From Castellaniella sp040276085 (GTDB lineage: Bacteria; Pseudomonadota; Gammaproteobacteria; Burkholderiales; Burkholderiaceae_B), in the NCBI RefSeq assembly GCF_040276085.1, contig NZ_JBELOK010000010.1, positions 1-64,000 on the forward strand: DNA of 64,000 bases. Reading direction: 5' to 3'. A program made the position numbers and the translations under genes. A model generated the notes under the pieces. It was not told the origin of the DNA. It ran no database searches and saw nothing but the letters and a program-made list of their open reading frames with translations. Positions 18,048 to 27,707 of this stretch are shown here, one piece after another; the stretch's first letter is position 1, and each line of letters starts with the position of its first letter.

Positions 18048-19283
18048 TTAGGCGTGCGTGTGGCCAGCCTGCTGGTGGCTGATATCGTGCCCAAACACCT
18101 GCCGCAAATAGGCAAGAAAAGTCTGGTCTGTGCAATGCTCTTTGCCGGGGCTATCGGCCAGTTTGGCCGTTGGCATGCCATTGCATTCAAAAAGCTTCAT
18201 CACGATATTCAGTGGCTGTGGCCCCAGATCGTTGGTGAGATTGGTGCCGATGCCAAAGCCCAGTTGTACCTGATCGGCAAAGTGGTGGTAGATTTCCAGT
18301 GCCTTGGGCAGATCCAGCGCATCCGAAAATACAAAGCGTTTGGTTTTTGGATCGATCCGCAGTGAGCGATAGTGCGCCAGGGCTTTTTCGCCCCACTGAA
18401 TTGGGTCGCCTGAATCGTGTCTCAGGCCGTCAAAAAGTTTGGCAAAATACAGATCGAAGTCCAGCAGAAAGGCATCCATCCCGACAACATCCGTGAGCGC
18501 GATGCCGAGGTCTCCGCGGTATTCCTGTACCCAGTCCTCAAGAGCACTGCGCTGAAAATCCCGCAGCCGGACTTTGCCAAATGCCTGATAAGACTGCAGG
18601 TATTCGTGTGCCATGGTGCCTACCGGCACCAGCCCGTGTTCTCTGGCCAGTGCCACGTTGGAGGTACCCGTCATGATGTGGGGTACGGCTTGTCGCAGTG
18701 TGGTGACAACCTCGGTTTGCCAGGTGCGGGAAAAGCGCCGACGCAAGCCGAAGTCGGAGATCTGCAGCGGAAAGCGTCTGGACGCCTCTTGAGAAAACGT
18801 TTTCAGCAACTGGATCTTGTTGTGCAGGCGCAAGCGCCCCTCTGCGTAGGTTTCCGGTGTCTGGTAATGGCGGAAATAGAGTTCATTGACGATTGCCAGA
18901 ACAAAGATTTCGAAGCCCATCACGTGTACTTGCGGGCCACGTGCGATGATGCGTAGTCCTGCGCCTTCGGTTTCAATTGTTATGAAGCGCCGCTGAAAAT
19001 GAAACAGCGAGAGAAAGTCGACGAAATCAGACTTGATATAACGCAGTCCGCGAAGATAATCGAGCTCTTCTTGCGTAAACCGTAAAGAGCACAGATGGTC
19101 GATCTGTGCCCTGACTTCATCTGCCAGGGCTGCCAGCGGGTGCTCGGGCTGATTGCGGCAGATAAAGCGATATTCTGCCTGGGCAGCGGGGTGCCGATGC
19201 AGCATGGCCTGCCACATGGTGAACTTATAGAGATCGGTGTCCAGCAAGGACACGATCACGGGCTCGAATGCGGCGGGTGTCAT
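18048..19283 (-). CDS. pncB: Nicotinate phosphoribosyltransferase
   Basis: PncB makes nicotinate mononucleotide from nicotinate and phosphoribosyl pyrophosphate with ATP, feeding NadD. The 411-residue protein starts MTPAAFEPVIVSLLDTDLYK, followed by FTMWQAML, GTSNVALAREHGLVPVGTMAHE and FGIGTNLTNDLG, all typical of the enzyme. AGGAG nine bases upstream supports ATG 19283 rather than a GTG at 19304 that would overlap valS. It is read 17 bases after valS on the same strand. Confidence 0.96.
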   Translation of the reverse strand: MTPAAFEPVIVSLLDTDLYKFTMWQAMLHRHPAAQAEYRFICRNQPEHPLAALADEVRAQIDHLCSLRFTQEELDYLRGLRYIKSDFVDFLSLFHFQRRFITIETEGAGLRIIARGPQVHVMGFEIFVLAIVNELYFRHYQTPETYAEGRLRLHNKIQLLKTFSQEASRRFPLQISDFGLRRRFSRTWQTEVVTTLRQAVPHIMTGTSNVALAREHGLVPVGTMAHEYLQSYQAFGKVRLRDFQRSALEDWVQEYRGDLGIALTDVVGMDAFLLDFDLYFAKLFDGLRHDSGDPIQWGEKALAHYRSLRIDPKTKRFVFSDALDLPKALEIYHHFADQVQLGFGIGTNLTNDLGPQPLNIVMKLFECNGMPTAKLADSPGKEHCTDQTFLAYLRQVFGHDISHQQAGHTHA

Positions 19284-19300
19284 ACGGTTTGGCTCCTGAG

Positions 19301-22141
19301 TCACTCGCTGAGGCGGTGGCGTTGTGCCCTGACGCGATTCAGCGTATCGCCAAATTGCGTCAGGCGGGCCTGTTCTTGTTCGACCACAGCCTTAGGGGCG
19401 CGCTCGACAAAACTGGCGTTTGACAGCTTGCCTTGGGCCTTGGCAATTTCTTTTTCCAGCCGATCGATTTCTTTATCGAGGCGGATGCGTTCTGCTGCCA
19501 GATCGATCTCGACATGGAGCATCAGCTGAGTGGTGCCCACCACCTGCACCGGCGCGCCGATCTCTGGCAGCTGTTCAAGCGCCTGAACATCGGACAGCCG
19601 GGCAAGCATGCTGAGGTACGGGGTAAGCGTTGTCAGGTCTTCGGGGGCGCCCTGAACCAGCAAAGGTACCCGTTGTCCCGGCGCCAGATTCATTTCTCCG
19701 CGCAGTGCCCGAATGGCGTCTGTCAGGGTTTTGAGTGTTTTGAGACGGCCCACGGCAACAGGATCCAGCAAGGTATCGCGGGCCTGGGGGTAGGGTTGCA
19801 CGCTGATGCTGGCGGTCTGGTCGGGTGTCCGTACGCCCGCAGCCACTGACACCTTTTGCCAGAGCTCTTCGGTGATGAACGGCATGATCGGGTGAATCAG
19901 GCGCAAGAGCGTTTCGAGAACATGGATCAGGGTACGGCGGGTGGCCGCCTGCTGGACAGGCTGGCCGGACTGCAGCTGCACCTTGGCGAGTTCCAGGTAC
20001 CAGTCACAGTATTCATCCCAGATGAAGTGATAGAGCCGGTCGGCGACGTGATCAAACCGGTATTGTGCAAATCCGGCATGGACGTCCGTAATCAGCTTCT
20101 GCAAGCCGTCAATGATCCAGCGGTCGGCAAAAGAGAGGTCGTCTGCTTGCGCCTGGCCGAGTGTGTGGCCCTCGACGTTCATCAGCACGAAGCGGGTGGC
20201 GTTCCAAAGCTTGTTGCAGAAATTTCGATACCCTTCGCAGCGCTTGAGATCGAAATTTATGTTGCGTCCCAGTGTGGCGTAGGCCGCCATGGTAAAGCGC
20301 AAGGCGTCGGTGCCGTAAGCGGGGACGCCCTCAGGGTAATCCTTGCGCGTGCGTTTGCGGATGGCATCCGCCTGTTTCGGGTTCATCAGGCCGGCCGTGC
20401 GCTTGGCCAGCAGCGGCTCAAGCCCAATGCCGTCGATCAGATCCACGGGGTCGATGGTATTGCCCTTGGACTTGGACATTTTCTTACCTTCCATGTCACA
20501 GACCAGCCCGTGAACATAGACGGTGCGAAACGGTACTTCGCCGGTGTGGTGCATGCTCATCATGATCATGCGGGCCACCCAGAAAAAGATAATGTCGAAG
20601 CCCGTGACAAGCACTGCCGACGGCAAATAGCGGGCAAGATCGGGGGTCTTGTCTGGCCAGCCAAGGTCTGTGAAGGGCACCAGGGCGGATGAAAACCAGG
20701 TATCCAGTACGTCAGGATCACGTGTCAGGGGGCCCTCTATGCCGGCTGCGCGCGCCTGGGCTTGCGCGTCTTCGGCAGAGCGGGCAACAAAAATCTGGCC
20801 GTCGGCCGAGTGCCAGGCAGGAATCTGGTGGCCCCACCACAGTTGCCGTGAGATGCACCAGTCTTGAATGTTGGTTAGCCACTGGTTGTATGTGGTAGTC
20901 CAGTTCTCGGGTACAAATTTGACGCGGCCGTCTTCGACAACCTGAAGAGCAACCTCAGTGATGCTTTTCCCGGGGTGCAGGCTGTCTGTGGGCGCTGGCT
21001 TGCTCATGGCGACAAACCACTGGTCAGTGAGCATGGGCTCGATGATGCTGTTGGTGCGATCGCCGCGGGGTACCATCAGCTTATGTGGTCGAACCTGCTC
21101 CAGTAGCCCCTGTGCAGACAAGTCTTCGACCATCCGCTTGCGGGCCTCGAAGCGATCAAGGCCTCGGTAGGCAACTGGTGCTTCATCGTTGATTTTGGCA
21201 TCCAGTGTCAGTACGCTGATCATCGGCAACTGGTGGCGCTGTCCGACAGCGTAATCATTGAAATCGTGTGCCGGCGTTACCTTGACAACCCCTGTGCCAA
21301 ATTCGCGATCGACATAACTATCGGCAATCACCGGGATCTCACGACCTACCAGCGGCAGCGTGACGGTCTTGCCCACCAGGTGGGCGTAGCGTTCGTCGTC
21401 CGGATGCACCATCACAGCCACGTCACCCAGCAGGGTTTCAGGGCGGGTGGTGGCCACAACCAGATGGGTAAGACCTTGCTCGGGGCGGGTGAGCGGATAG
21501 CGGATCTCCCACATGTGGCCGTCTTCTTCGCTGCTGACCACCTCGAGATCCGAGACCGCGGTACCCAGTATCGGATCCCAGTTGACCAGCCGCTTGCCGC
21601 GATAAATCAGGCCTTGCTGGTACAGCCGTACAAAAACCTCGATCACGCCGCGTGACAGGCGGTCGTCCATCGTGAAGTATTCACGTGACCAGTCGCAAGA
21701 TGAGCCGAGCCGGCGGAACTGGCCCGTAATGGTGCTGCCGGATTTTTCTTTCCAGGCCCAGACGCGTTCCAAAAACGCTTCACGTCCCAGGTCGTGGCGT
21801 GAAACCCCTTCGGCATCCAGCTGGCGCTCTACCACGATCTGGGTGGCAATACCTGCGTGGTCGGTACCAGGAATGAAGACGGTATCGTCACCGTTCATGC
21901 GGTGGTAGCGGATCAAACCATCCATGATGGTTTGATTGAATGCGTGCCCCATGTGAAGGGTACCCGTGACATTGGGTGGCGGAAACTGAATGGCAAACGG
22001 AACAGCAGCATGTCCTGCAGCAGGCTGCACATGCTGGCCACCCGAAAAAAGGCCTTGGCGGCTCCAGAGTTCATACCAGCGGGACTCGATGTCCTGGGGT
22101 TCGAAGCTTTTGGGTAGTGAGGCAGAAGAAGAGTCGCTCAT
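19301..22141 (-). CDS. valS: Valyl-tRNA synthetase
   Basis: This enzyme charges tRNA-Val. The 946-residue class I synthetase has the HIGH motif as HMGH (residues 63-66 in PPNVTGTLHMGHAF) and KMSKS as KKMSKSKGNT near residue 553. An editing domain lies between them, and a C-terminal coiled coil (about 880-946) is rich in Glu, Lys and Arg. The length matches bacterial ValRS. It is divergent from ndk. Confidence 0.98.
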   Translation of the reverse strand: MSDSSSASLPKSFEPQDIESRWYELWSRQGLFSGGQHVQPAAGHAAVPFAIQFPPPNVTGTLHMGHAFNQTIMDGLIRYHRMNGDDTVFIPGTDHAGIATQIVVERQLDAEGVSRHDLGREAFLERVWAWKEKSGSTITGQFRRLGSSCDWSREYFTMDDRLSRGVIEVFVRLYQQGLIYRGKRLVNWDPILGTAVSDLEVVSSEEDGHMWEIRYPLTRPEQGLTHLVVATTRPETLLGDVAVMVHPDDERYAHLVGKTVTLPLVGREIPVIADSYVDREFGTGVVKVTPAHDFNDYAVGQRHQLPMISVLTLDAKINDEAPVAYRGLDRFEARKRMVEDLSAQGLLEQVRPHKLMVPRGDRTNSIIEPMLTDQWFVAMSKPAPTDSLHPGKSITEVALQVVEDGRVKFVPENWTTTYNQWLTNIQDWCISRQLWWGHQIPAWHSADGQIFVARSAEDAQAQARAAGIEGPLTRDPDVLDTWFSSALVPFTDLGWPDKTPDLARYLPSAVLVTGFDIIFFWVARMIMMSMHHTGEVPFRTVYVHGLVCDMEGKKMSKSKGNTIDPVDLIDGIGLEPLLAKRTAGLMNPKQADAIRKRTRKDYPEGVPAYGTDALRFTMAAYATLGRNINFDLKRCEGYRNFCNKLWNATRFVLMNVEGHTLGQAQADDLSFADRWIIDGLQKLITDVHAGFAQYRFDHVADRLYHFIWDEYCDWYLELAKVQLQSGQPVQQAATRRTLIHVLETLLRLIHPIMPFITEELWQKVSVAAGVRTPDQTASISVQPYPQARDTLLDPVAVGRLKTLKTLTDAIRALRGEMNLAPGQRVPLLVQGAPEDLTTLTPYLSMLARLSDVQALEQLPEIGAPVQVVGTTQLMLHVEIDLAAERIRLDKEIDRLEKEIAKAQGKLSNASFVERAPKAVVEQEQARLTQFGDTLNRVRAQRHRLSE

Positions 22142-22190
22142 GGCGTCGGGTAGCGAAAAAACGATTATTGTAGGCGGATGTCCGCGGCGA

Positions 22191-22210
22191 CGTGCATGAT
22201 AAAATGCACG
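22191..22210. repeat. Inverted repeat in the valS/ndk intergenic region
   Basis: A perfect 7-bp inverted repeat, CGTGCAT and ATGCACG, is separated by GATAAA. It lies in the 180-base region between the divergent valS and ndk genes. It could be an operator or a chance hairpin; no T-run follows. Confidence 0.3.
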
Positions 22211-22321
22211 GTTAACTGTTGGCGCGTACTGCCCCGCATCCAGGGGGCAGCCAGCACAACGGGATTCATTCTACCTTTTCACCGGGAAACTCTTTTCCCC
22301 GACTCCACCGGAATACGCTCC

Positions 22322-22747
22322 ATGGCTATTGAACGCACTCTTTCCATTATCAAGCCCGACGCCGTCGCCAAAAACGTAATTGGCCAGATCGTGGCCCGCT
22401 TCGAGCAGGCTGGCCTGAAGGTCGTGGCAGCCCGTTTGCAGCAGCTTTCGCGCGACGAAGCCGAACGCTTTTACGCTGTGCACAAAGAGCGCCCCTTCTT
22501 CAAGGATCTCGTCGACTTCATGGTCTCGGGCCCTGTGTTTGTGCAAGTACTTGAAGGCGAGTCCGCCATTGCCAAAAATCGCGACCTCATGGGCGCCACC
22601 GATCCCAAAAAGGCTGCTGCCGGTACCATTCGTGCCGATTTTGCAGACAGCATCGACGCCAATGCCGTGCATGGCTCTGACGCGTCCGAAACCGCTGCGG
22701 TGGAAATCGCCTTCTTTTTCCCGCAAAGCAACGTTTTTAGCCGTTAA
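22322..22747 (+). CDS. ndk: Nucleoside diphosphate kinase
   Basis: Ndk moves the gamma-phosphate between nucleoside triphosphates and diphosphates to balance nucleotide pools. The 141-residue protein begins MAIERTLSIIKPDAV and carries the phospho-histidine His117 in NAVHGSDA. The length is standard. It heads a long plus-strand run (ndk, rlmN, rodZ-like, ispG, hisS, yfgM, bamB, der) that is conserved in Burkholderiales, although a terminator-like hairpin follows directly. Confidence 0.97.
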   Translation: MAIERTLSIIKPDAVAKNVIGQIVARFEQAGLKVVAARLQQLSRDEAERFYAVHKERPFFKDLVDFMVSGPVFVQVLEGESAIAKNRDLMGATDPKKAAAGTIRADFADSIDANAVHGSDASETAAVEIAFFFPQSNVFSR

Positions 22748-22759
22748 TCCCGGCTAATT

Positions 22760-22786
22760 GGCCCCGGGGTTCCGGGGCCCTGGTTT
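22760..22786 (+). terminator. Probable terminator after ndk
   Basis: A perfect 8-bp stem, GGCCCCGG/CCGGGGCC, with a GGTT loop is followed by CTGGTTTTC. The T-run is short, so termination may be partial and rlmN may still receive read-through. Confidence 0.6.
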
Positions 22787-22803
22787 TCACTGGTTAATTG
22801 TTC

Positions 22804-23955
22804 ATGTCGACATCAGACACCGTCAATGTTCTGGACCTGGATCCTGCAGGCCTGGAATCCCTGGTTGCCCAATGGGGCGGCAAGCCTTTTCGTGCCCGTC
22901 AGTTATCCCAGTGGGTGCATCAGCGGGGTGTCGACCAATTCTCCGACATGAGCGATCTGGCCAAAGAATTTCGCAGTCAGCTGGACGCCCACTGTGTAGT
23001 CAAGGCTCCACCGCTCAACATCGAAAAGCGTTCTGCCGATGGCACACGCAAGTGGCTTTTCGATATGGGCGCGGGCAATGCCATCGAAACCGTTTTTATT
23101 CCCGAGGACGACCGCGGCACCCTGTGCATCTCCAGCCAGGCAGGTTGCACTGTTGCGTGCCCGTTTTGCTCCACGGGTTATCAGGGGTTCAGCCGCAACC
23201 TCAGCACCGCCGAAATCATCGGGCAGCTGTGGTACGCCAATCGTGCCCTCTACGAAGACCCCCAGGCCGCACGCCTTAACGGCCCTGCCGAAGACGCCCG
23301 GCGCGCCGTCAGCAATGTGGTCATGATGGGGATGGGCGAGCCCCTGCTGAACTACGATCAGGTGCTGGGTGCCTTGCGCCTGATGGTCAGCGACCACGCC
23401 TACGGGCTGTCGCGCCGTCGGGTCACGGTGTCTACGTCGGGCGTGGTGCCCATGATCGATCGCCTCGCCCAGGATTGCCCGGTTGCGCTGGCCGTGTCAC
23501 TGCATGCGCCCAACGATACCCTGCGCGATCGCCTGGTGCCATTGAACCGCAAGTATCCTTTGGCGCAATTGCTGGATGCCTGCAACCGGTACCTCGATTA
23601 CGCACCGCGTGATTTCATTACCTTCGAGTACATCATGCTTGACGGCGTCAATGATGCCGACGAGCAAGCCCAAGAACTCATCCAGCTGGCCCGTAATATC
23701 CGCTGTAAATTCAACCTGATCCCGTTCAACCCTTTCCCGCAGTCCGGCCTGAAACGCTCGCCAACTGCCCGCATCCGTCTATTTGCTCAGCAGCTGACAG
23801 ACGCAGGGTTGGTGGTCACTGTGCGTAAAACCCGCGGTGATGATATTGATGCCGCGTGTGGCCAGCTGGCAGGCGAGGTCAAGGATCGTACCCGCATCAA
23901 CGAGCGCCTGCCAGATCGCGCCCGCATCGTCATACGTAAAAAGGAGCATGGATGA
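22804..23955 (+). CDS. rlmN: Dual-specificity RNA methyltransferase RlmN
   Basis: RlmN is a radical S-adenosylmethionine enzyme that makes 2-methyladenosine at A2503 of 23S rRNA and A37 of some tRNAs. The 383-residue protein has the CxxxCxxC iron-sulfur motif at Cys115, Cys119 and Cys122 (AGCTVACPFCSTG), and a C-terminal catalytic cysteine in DAACGQLAGE. The start is ATG 22804; a TTG two codons earlier is less likely. It overlaps the next gene by four bases. Confidence 0.97.
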   Translation: MSTSDTVNVLDLDPAGLESLVAQWGGKPFRARQLSQWVHQRGVDQFSDMSDLAKEFRSQLDAHCVVKAPPLNIEKRSADGTRKWLFDMGAGNAIETVFIPEDDRGTLCISSQAGCTVACPFCSTGYQGFSRNLSTAEIIGQLWYANRALYEDPQAARLNGPAEDARRAVSNVVMMGMGEPLLNYDQVLGALRLMVSDHAYGLSRRRVTVSTSGVVPMIDRLAQDCPVALAVSLHAPNDTLRDRLVPLNRKYPLAQLLDACNRYLDYAPRDFITFEYIMLDGVNDADEQAQELIQLARNIRCKFNLIPFNPFPQSGLKRSPTARIRLFAQQLTDAGLVVTVRKTRGDDIDAACGQLAGEVKDRTRINERLPDRARIVIRKKEHG

Positions 23956-24455
23956 GCGAATCACAACGCGATCTGCCCGAACTTTCTGGCCAGGCAGAGT
24001 CTGCCGACGTCCTGTCTGCCGGTACTGCGCTTCGCCAGTTGCGCGAGGCAAAGGGGCTTGGTCTGTCCGAGGTCTCGGCGCGCATCAAATACTCGGCCGT
24101 GCAGCTGGGATATCTTGAAGCCGGCGACTGGGCGCGATTGCCGTCCGGGGTGCCCTTGCGCGGCCTAGTGCGTAATTACGCGCGTTTCCTTGAGGCAGAC
24201 GTTGATGCCGTGCTGGGTTTGCTGGATGATGAAGTCGGCTCTACCCGGCCGCAGCCGGTCGTTGGTCAGCAAGGTACCCGCCGCGTGCTGCAACCGGCCG
24301 ATATCGTCCCGCGGGGCGAGCCGGCGCACCGTACGTGGGCATGGCTTTTTCTGCTTTTGATTTTGCTGGTGGTGGTTGGCTGGTATGCCATCAATCGGGG
24401 GTGGGTACCCGATCAATGGCTGATTTTTGATTGGTTGAGGGCCTTGCGTCCATGA
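23952..24455 (+). CDS. RodZ-like helix-turn-helix membrane protein, short form
   Basis: This 167-residue protein has a RodZ-type helix-turn-helix at residues 24-86 (LRQLREAKGLGLSEVSARIK) and one membrane helix at about 128-147. It ends only about 20 residues beyond that helix, so it lacks the periplasmic DUF4115 domain of full RodZ, which links MreB to the wall-building complex. It may be a reduced cell-shape protein or a membrane-bound regulator. ATGA overlaps tie it to rlmN and ispG, the same neighbours RodZ has elsewhere. Confidence 0.75.
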   Translation: MSESQRDLPELSGQAESADVLSAGTALRQLREAKGLGLSEVSARIKYSAVQLGYLEAGDWARLPSGVPLRGLVRNYARFLEADVDAVLGLLDDEVGSTRPQPVVGQQGTRRVLQPADIVPRGEPAHRTWAWLFLLLILLVVVGWYAINRGWVPDQWLIFDWLRALRP

Positions 24456-25765
24456 GTTCAGAATCTTCAGGCACCGAACCCTCGGTCGCTTCACGTCGTC
24501 CAACACGAGGTGTTGCGGTACGTTGGGGTGATCACGTGGTTCAGGTGGGCGGAGATGCCCCGGTGGTGGTGCAGTCCATGACCAACACCGACACCGCAGA
24601 TCCGCTGGCAACGGCCAGACAAGTGCGCGAGCTCTGGCAAGCAGGATCCGAGCTCGTGCGTGTTACTGTCAATACGCCCGAAGCTGCCGCCCAGGTGGCG
24701 GCATTGCGCAATCACCTGGACGGCATGAATGTGCCCGTCCCGCTGGTGGGCGATTTTCACTATAACGGGCACAAGCTGCTTACCCAGTTTCCCGATTGTG
24801 CTCAGGCACTGTCCAAATACCGTATCAATCCCGGCAATATGGGTGGCGGAAAGCGTCGCGATGACAATTTCGCCCAAATGATCGAAGTTGCCTGCCGCTA
24901 CGAAAAGCCCATCCGGATAGGAGTCAACTGGGGTAGCCTGGATCACGAGCTGCTGGCGCGGATGATGGACGAAAACGCGGCGCGCCCCGATCCCTGGACA
25001 GCCAATGCGGTGATGCGTGAGGCGCTGGTCGTCTCGGCTATCAGCAATGCGCAGCGTGCAGAGCAGCTTGGCCTGCCAGGCAACGCCATTGTCCTGTCGT
25101 GCAAGGTCAGCCATGTCCAGGATCTGATCGCTGTCTACCAGGACCTGTCGAAACGCTGCGATTATCCCCTGCATCTGGGCCTCACCGAGGCCGGGATGGG
25201 CTCCAAGGGGATTGTCGCCTCTACGGCGGCGCTGGCCGTACTTTTGCAACAGGGTATTGGCGATACAATCCGTATTTCTCTTACCCCCGAGCCTGGCGGC
25301 GATCGCTGCCGCGAAGTCATCGTGGCACAAGAAATTTTGCAGACCATGGGCTTGCGGGCCTTTACCCCCATGGTGGTGGCGTGTCCCGGGTGCGGCCGCA
25401 CCAGCAGCACGGTTTTCCAAGAGCTCGCGGCCAGTATCCAGGATTACCTGCGCACCCAGATGCCTGTCTGGAAAACTCGTTATCCGGGTGTGGAAACCAT
25501 GAATGTCGCGGTGATGGGATGTGTCGTCAATGGCCCGGGCGAAAGCCGGCACGCGGATATCGGCATCAGCCTGCCGGGTACCGGAGAGGTGCCGGCTGCT
25601 CCGGTATATGTCGACGGCAAGCGTACCGTCACGCTCAAGGGCGATGCCATTGCGCAGGAATTCAAACAAATAGTGGCAGACTACGTGGCCAGGCGCTATG
25701 GGCAGCAGCAGGCCGCAGACGCCTCGGCTCATCGCCCCGGTGTTGTGCCGCGTCAAGCAGGTTGA
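24452..25765 (+). CDS. ispG: 4-hydroxy-3-methylbut-2-enyl diphosphate synthase
   Basis: IspG (GcpE) converts methylerythritol cyclodiphosphate to HMBPP in the non-mevalonate isoprenoid pathway. The 437-residue protein contains VQSMTNTDTAD and NPGNMGGGKRRDDNF. The three cluster-binding cysteines are Cys311 and Cys314 (CPGCGR) and Cys357 (MGCVVNGPGE). It starts with ATG at 24452, overlapping the previous stop by four bases; an upstream TTG in the same frame is not needed. Confidence 0.97.
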   Translation: MSSESSGTEPSVASRRPTRGVAVRWGDHVVQVGGDAPVVVQSMTNTDTADPLATARQVRELWQAGSELVRVTVNTPEAAAQVAALRNHLDGMNVPVPLVGDFHYNGHKLLTQFPDCAQALSKYRINPGNMGGGKRRDDNFAQMIEVACRYEKPIRIGVNWGSLDHELLARMMDENAARPDPWTANAVMREALVVSAISNAQRAEQLGLPGNAIVLSCKVSHVQDLIAVYQDLSKRCDYPLHLGLTEAGMGSKGIVASTAALAVLLQQGIGDTIRISLTPEPGGDRCREVIVAQEILQTMGLRAFTPMVVACPGCGRTSSTVFQELAASIQDYLRTQMPVWKTRYPGVETMNVAVMGCVVNGPGESRHADIGISLPGTGEVPAAPVYVDGKRTVTLKGDAIAQEFKQIVADYVARRYGQQQAADASAHRPGVVPRQAG

Positions 25766-25768
25766 TGC

Positions 25769-27055
25769 ATGTCCGAATTCAAGAAACTCGCCGGCCTGAC
25801 CGGCATGAAAGATACTTTGCCGCCCGAGTCCTCTCGTTGGCAGCAGCTTGAAGCGTTGGTGCGACAGTGGCTGGCTGCGTATGGCTACCAAAACATGCGT
25901 ACGCCGGTGCTTGAGCACACCCGGCTGTTTACCCGTGGCATCGGTGAAGTCACGGATATTGTCGAAAAAGAAATGTACTCTTTTGTCGACCCGCTAAACA
26001 ATGAGCGGCTGACCATGCGCCCAGAGTTTACGGCAGGGGTTGTGCGCTCGGCCATTGAACACAATTTTTTGTACGACCGTCCGCGTCGCATTTACGCCAT
26101 GGGGCCCGTGTTTCGTCACGAAAGGCCTCAACGTGGGCGCTACCGGCAGTTTCACCAAATCGACGTTGAAGCCCTGGGGTTTTCCGGGCCCGATGTCGAT
26201 GCTGAACTGATCATCATGCTGGCGCGCCTGTGGCGCATGCTGGGGTTAAACGATATCCGCCTCGAGCTCAACTCGCTTGGCCAGGCCACCGAGAGAGCAG
26301 CGCACCGAGCGGCCTTGATTGAGCACCTGGAGCGCCACATCGACGTGCTGGACGAAGAGGCCCGCCGCCGCATGCACAGCAATCCGCTCAGGGTGCTGGA
26401 TACCAAAAATCCCGCCATGCAGGAGATGGCCAATGCCGCACCGCGCCTGTTTGATTTTCTCGGACCAGAGTCTCGTGCGCATTACGCCGGATTGTGCGCC
26501 CGGCTGGACGATGCCGGTATTTCCTATACATTAAACCCGCGACTGGTTCGCGGGCTGGACTACTACAACCTCACTGTCTTCGAGTGGGTCACCGACCGCC
26601 TGGGCGCCCAAGGTACCGTATGTGGCGGTGGGCGCTATGATGGCCTCATCGAGCTGCTGGGCGGCAAGCCTGCACCGGCCGTGGGCTTCGCAATCGGCAT
26701 GGAACGTTTGCTGGATCTCTGGCAGCAGGATGCCCCCCAGGAGGCCAGTGCCGAATGTCAGGTGTACATGGTGCATCAGGGGGATGCCGGCCAGCGCCAG
26801 GTGGTGCGTTTGGCAGAAGCGTTGCGGGATGCCGGGTTACAGGTACTTGTTCACGCAGGCTCCACTGGGTTTAAATCGCAGTTTCGCCGGGCGGATGCCA
26901 GCGGTGCTGCTGTGGCAATTATTGTTGGGGAAGATGAGCTCTCCTCGGGATGTGCAACGGTCAAATGGTTGCGGGCCCGACAAGACGACACCCCGACACA
27001 ACAAGAATCAGTCGCGTTTGCTCAACTGGTTGATTATCTCAAGCAAAGGATCTAA
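25769..27055 (+). CDS. hisS: Histidyl-tRNA synthetase
   Basis: This class II enzyme charges tRNA-His. The 428-residue protein has motif 2 as MGPVFRHERPQRGRYRQFHQ, the histidine-specific LVRGLDYYNLTVFEW segment and motif 3 near AVGFAIGMERLL, followed by the anticodon-binding domain. It starts three bases after ispG, and yfgM follows nine bases later. HisZ, a paralogue acting in histidine synthesis, is at 35210. Confidence 0.98.
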   Translation: MSEFKKLAGLTGMKDTLPPESSRWQQLEALVRQWLAAYGYQNMRTPVLEHTRLFTRGIGEVTDIVEKEMYSFVDPLNNERLTMRPEFTAGVVRSAIEHNFLYDRPRRIYAMGPVFRHERPQRGRYRQFHQIDVEALGFSGPDVDAELIIMLARLWRMLGLNDIRLELNSLGQATERAAHRAALIEHLERHIDVLDEEARRRMHSNPLRVLDTKNPAMQEMANAAPRLFDFLGPESRAHYAGLCARLDDAGISYTLNPRLVRGLDYYNLTVFEWVTDRLGAQGTVCGGGRYDGLIELLGGKPAPAVGFAIGMERLLDLWQQDAPQEASAECQVYMVHQGDAGQRQVVRLAEALRDAGLQVLVHAGSTGFKSQFRRADASGAAVAIIVGEDELSSGCATVKWLRARQDDTPTQQESVAFAQLVDYLKQRI

Positions 27056-27063
27056 CGACAGGC

Positions 27064-27702
27064 ATGGCATACGATCTCGAAGAACAGGAAAAAATTGACG
27101 CCCTGAAAGCATGGTGGGAGCGTTACGGCACCTTTTTGATGGTGCTGGTGCTGGCCATATTGGCAGCCTTTGCAGGCTGGCGCGGCTGGCAATGGTATAG
27201 CGGCCATCAGGCCGGCCAGGCCATGGGTTACTACGAAGCGCTCACCACAGCGGCCAGCCAGCCGGGTGAGGACTCTGTGGTGCGCATCAAGGCGGCCAGC
27301 GCAGCATTACGAGACGATTACGCCGATTCGGGCTATGCAGCCCGCGGTGTTCTGGTCGCTGCCTGGGCCTTGCAAGAACGCAAAGACCTCGACGGCGCAC
27401 GAGAGCAGTTGCAGTGGCTGGCTCAAGATCACTCTGCGCCTGCACTCCAGGCAGTGGCGCGCTTGCGCCTAGCTGGCGTCTTATTGGCCCAGAAGCAGTA
27501 TGCGGCCGCACAAGATCAGCTCAAGGGAGACATTCCTGCAGGCTTTGAAGGCTTGTATGCAGATCGCCGGGGTGATATCTATGCCGCCCAAGGAGACACA
27601 AAGCAGGCTGTCGAGGCCTGGCACCAGGCACTTAAGGTGTTTGGTGCCGATCCTGCTGCCCAGATTGTCCAGCTCAAAATCGATACCACCAACGGAGCCT
27701 GA
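27064..27702 (+). CDS. YfgM-family tetratricopeptide membrane protein
   Basis: This 212-residue protein has a single N-terminal membrane anchor (about residues 20-40, FLMVLVLAILAAFAGW) followed by helical TPR-like repeats on the periplasmic side. YfgM in E. coli associates with the SecYEG translocon and the chaperone PpiD. The position between hisS and bamB is the standard one for this family, which supports the assignment. It is probably co-transcribed with both. Confidence 0.9.
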   Translation: MAYDLEEQEKIDALKAWWERYGTFLMVLVLAILAAFAGWRGWQWYSGHQAGQAMGYYEALTTAASQPGEDSVVRIKAASAALRDDYADSGYAARGVLVAAWALQERKDLDGAREQLQWLAQDHSAPALQAVARLRLAGVLLAQKQYAAAQDQLKGDIPAGFEGLYADRRGDIYAAQGDTKQAVEAWHQALKVFGADPAAQIVQLKIDTTNGA

Positions 27703-27707
27703 GCCCC

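Noticed and set aside
24491..25918. 475-codon open frame on the minus strand across ispG and the start of hisS
   Set aside because: ispG and hisS on the other strand carry all expected motifs. The antisense product is rich in His/Arg/Gln without domain features, as expected of a GC-rich shadow.
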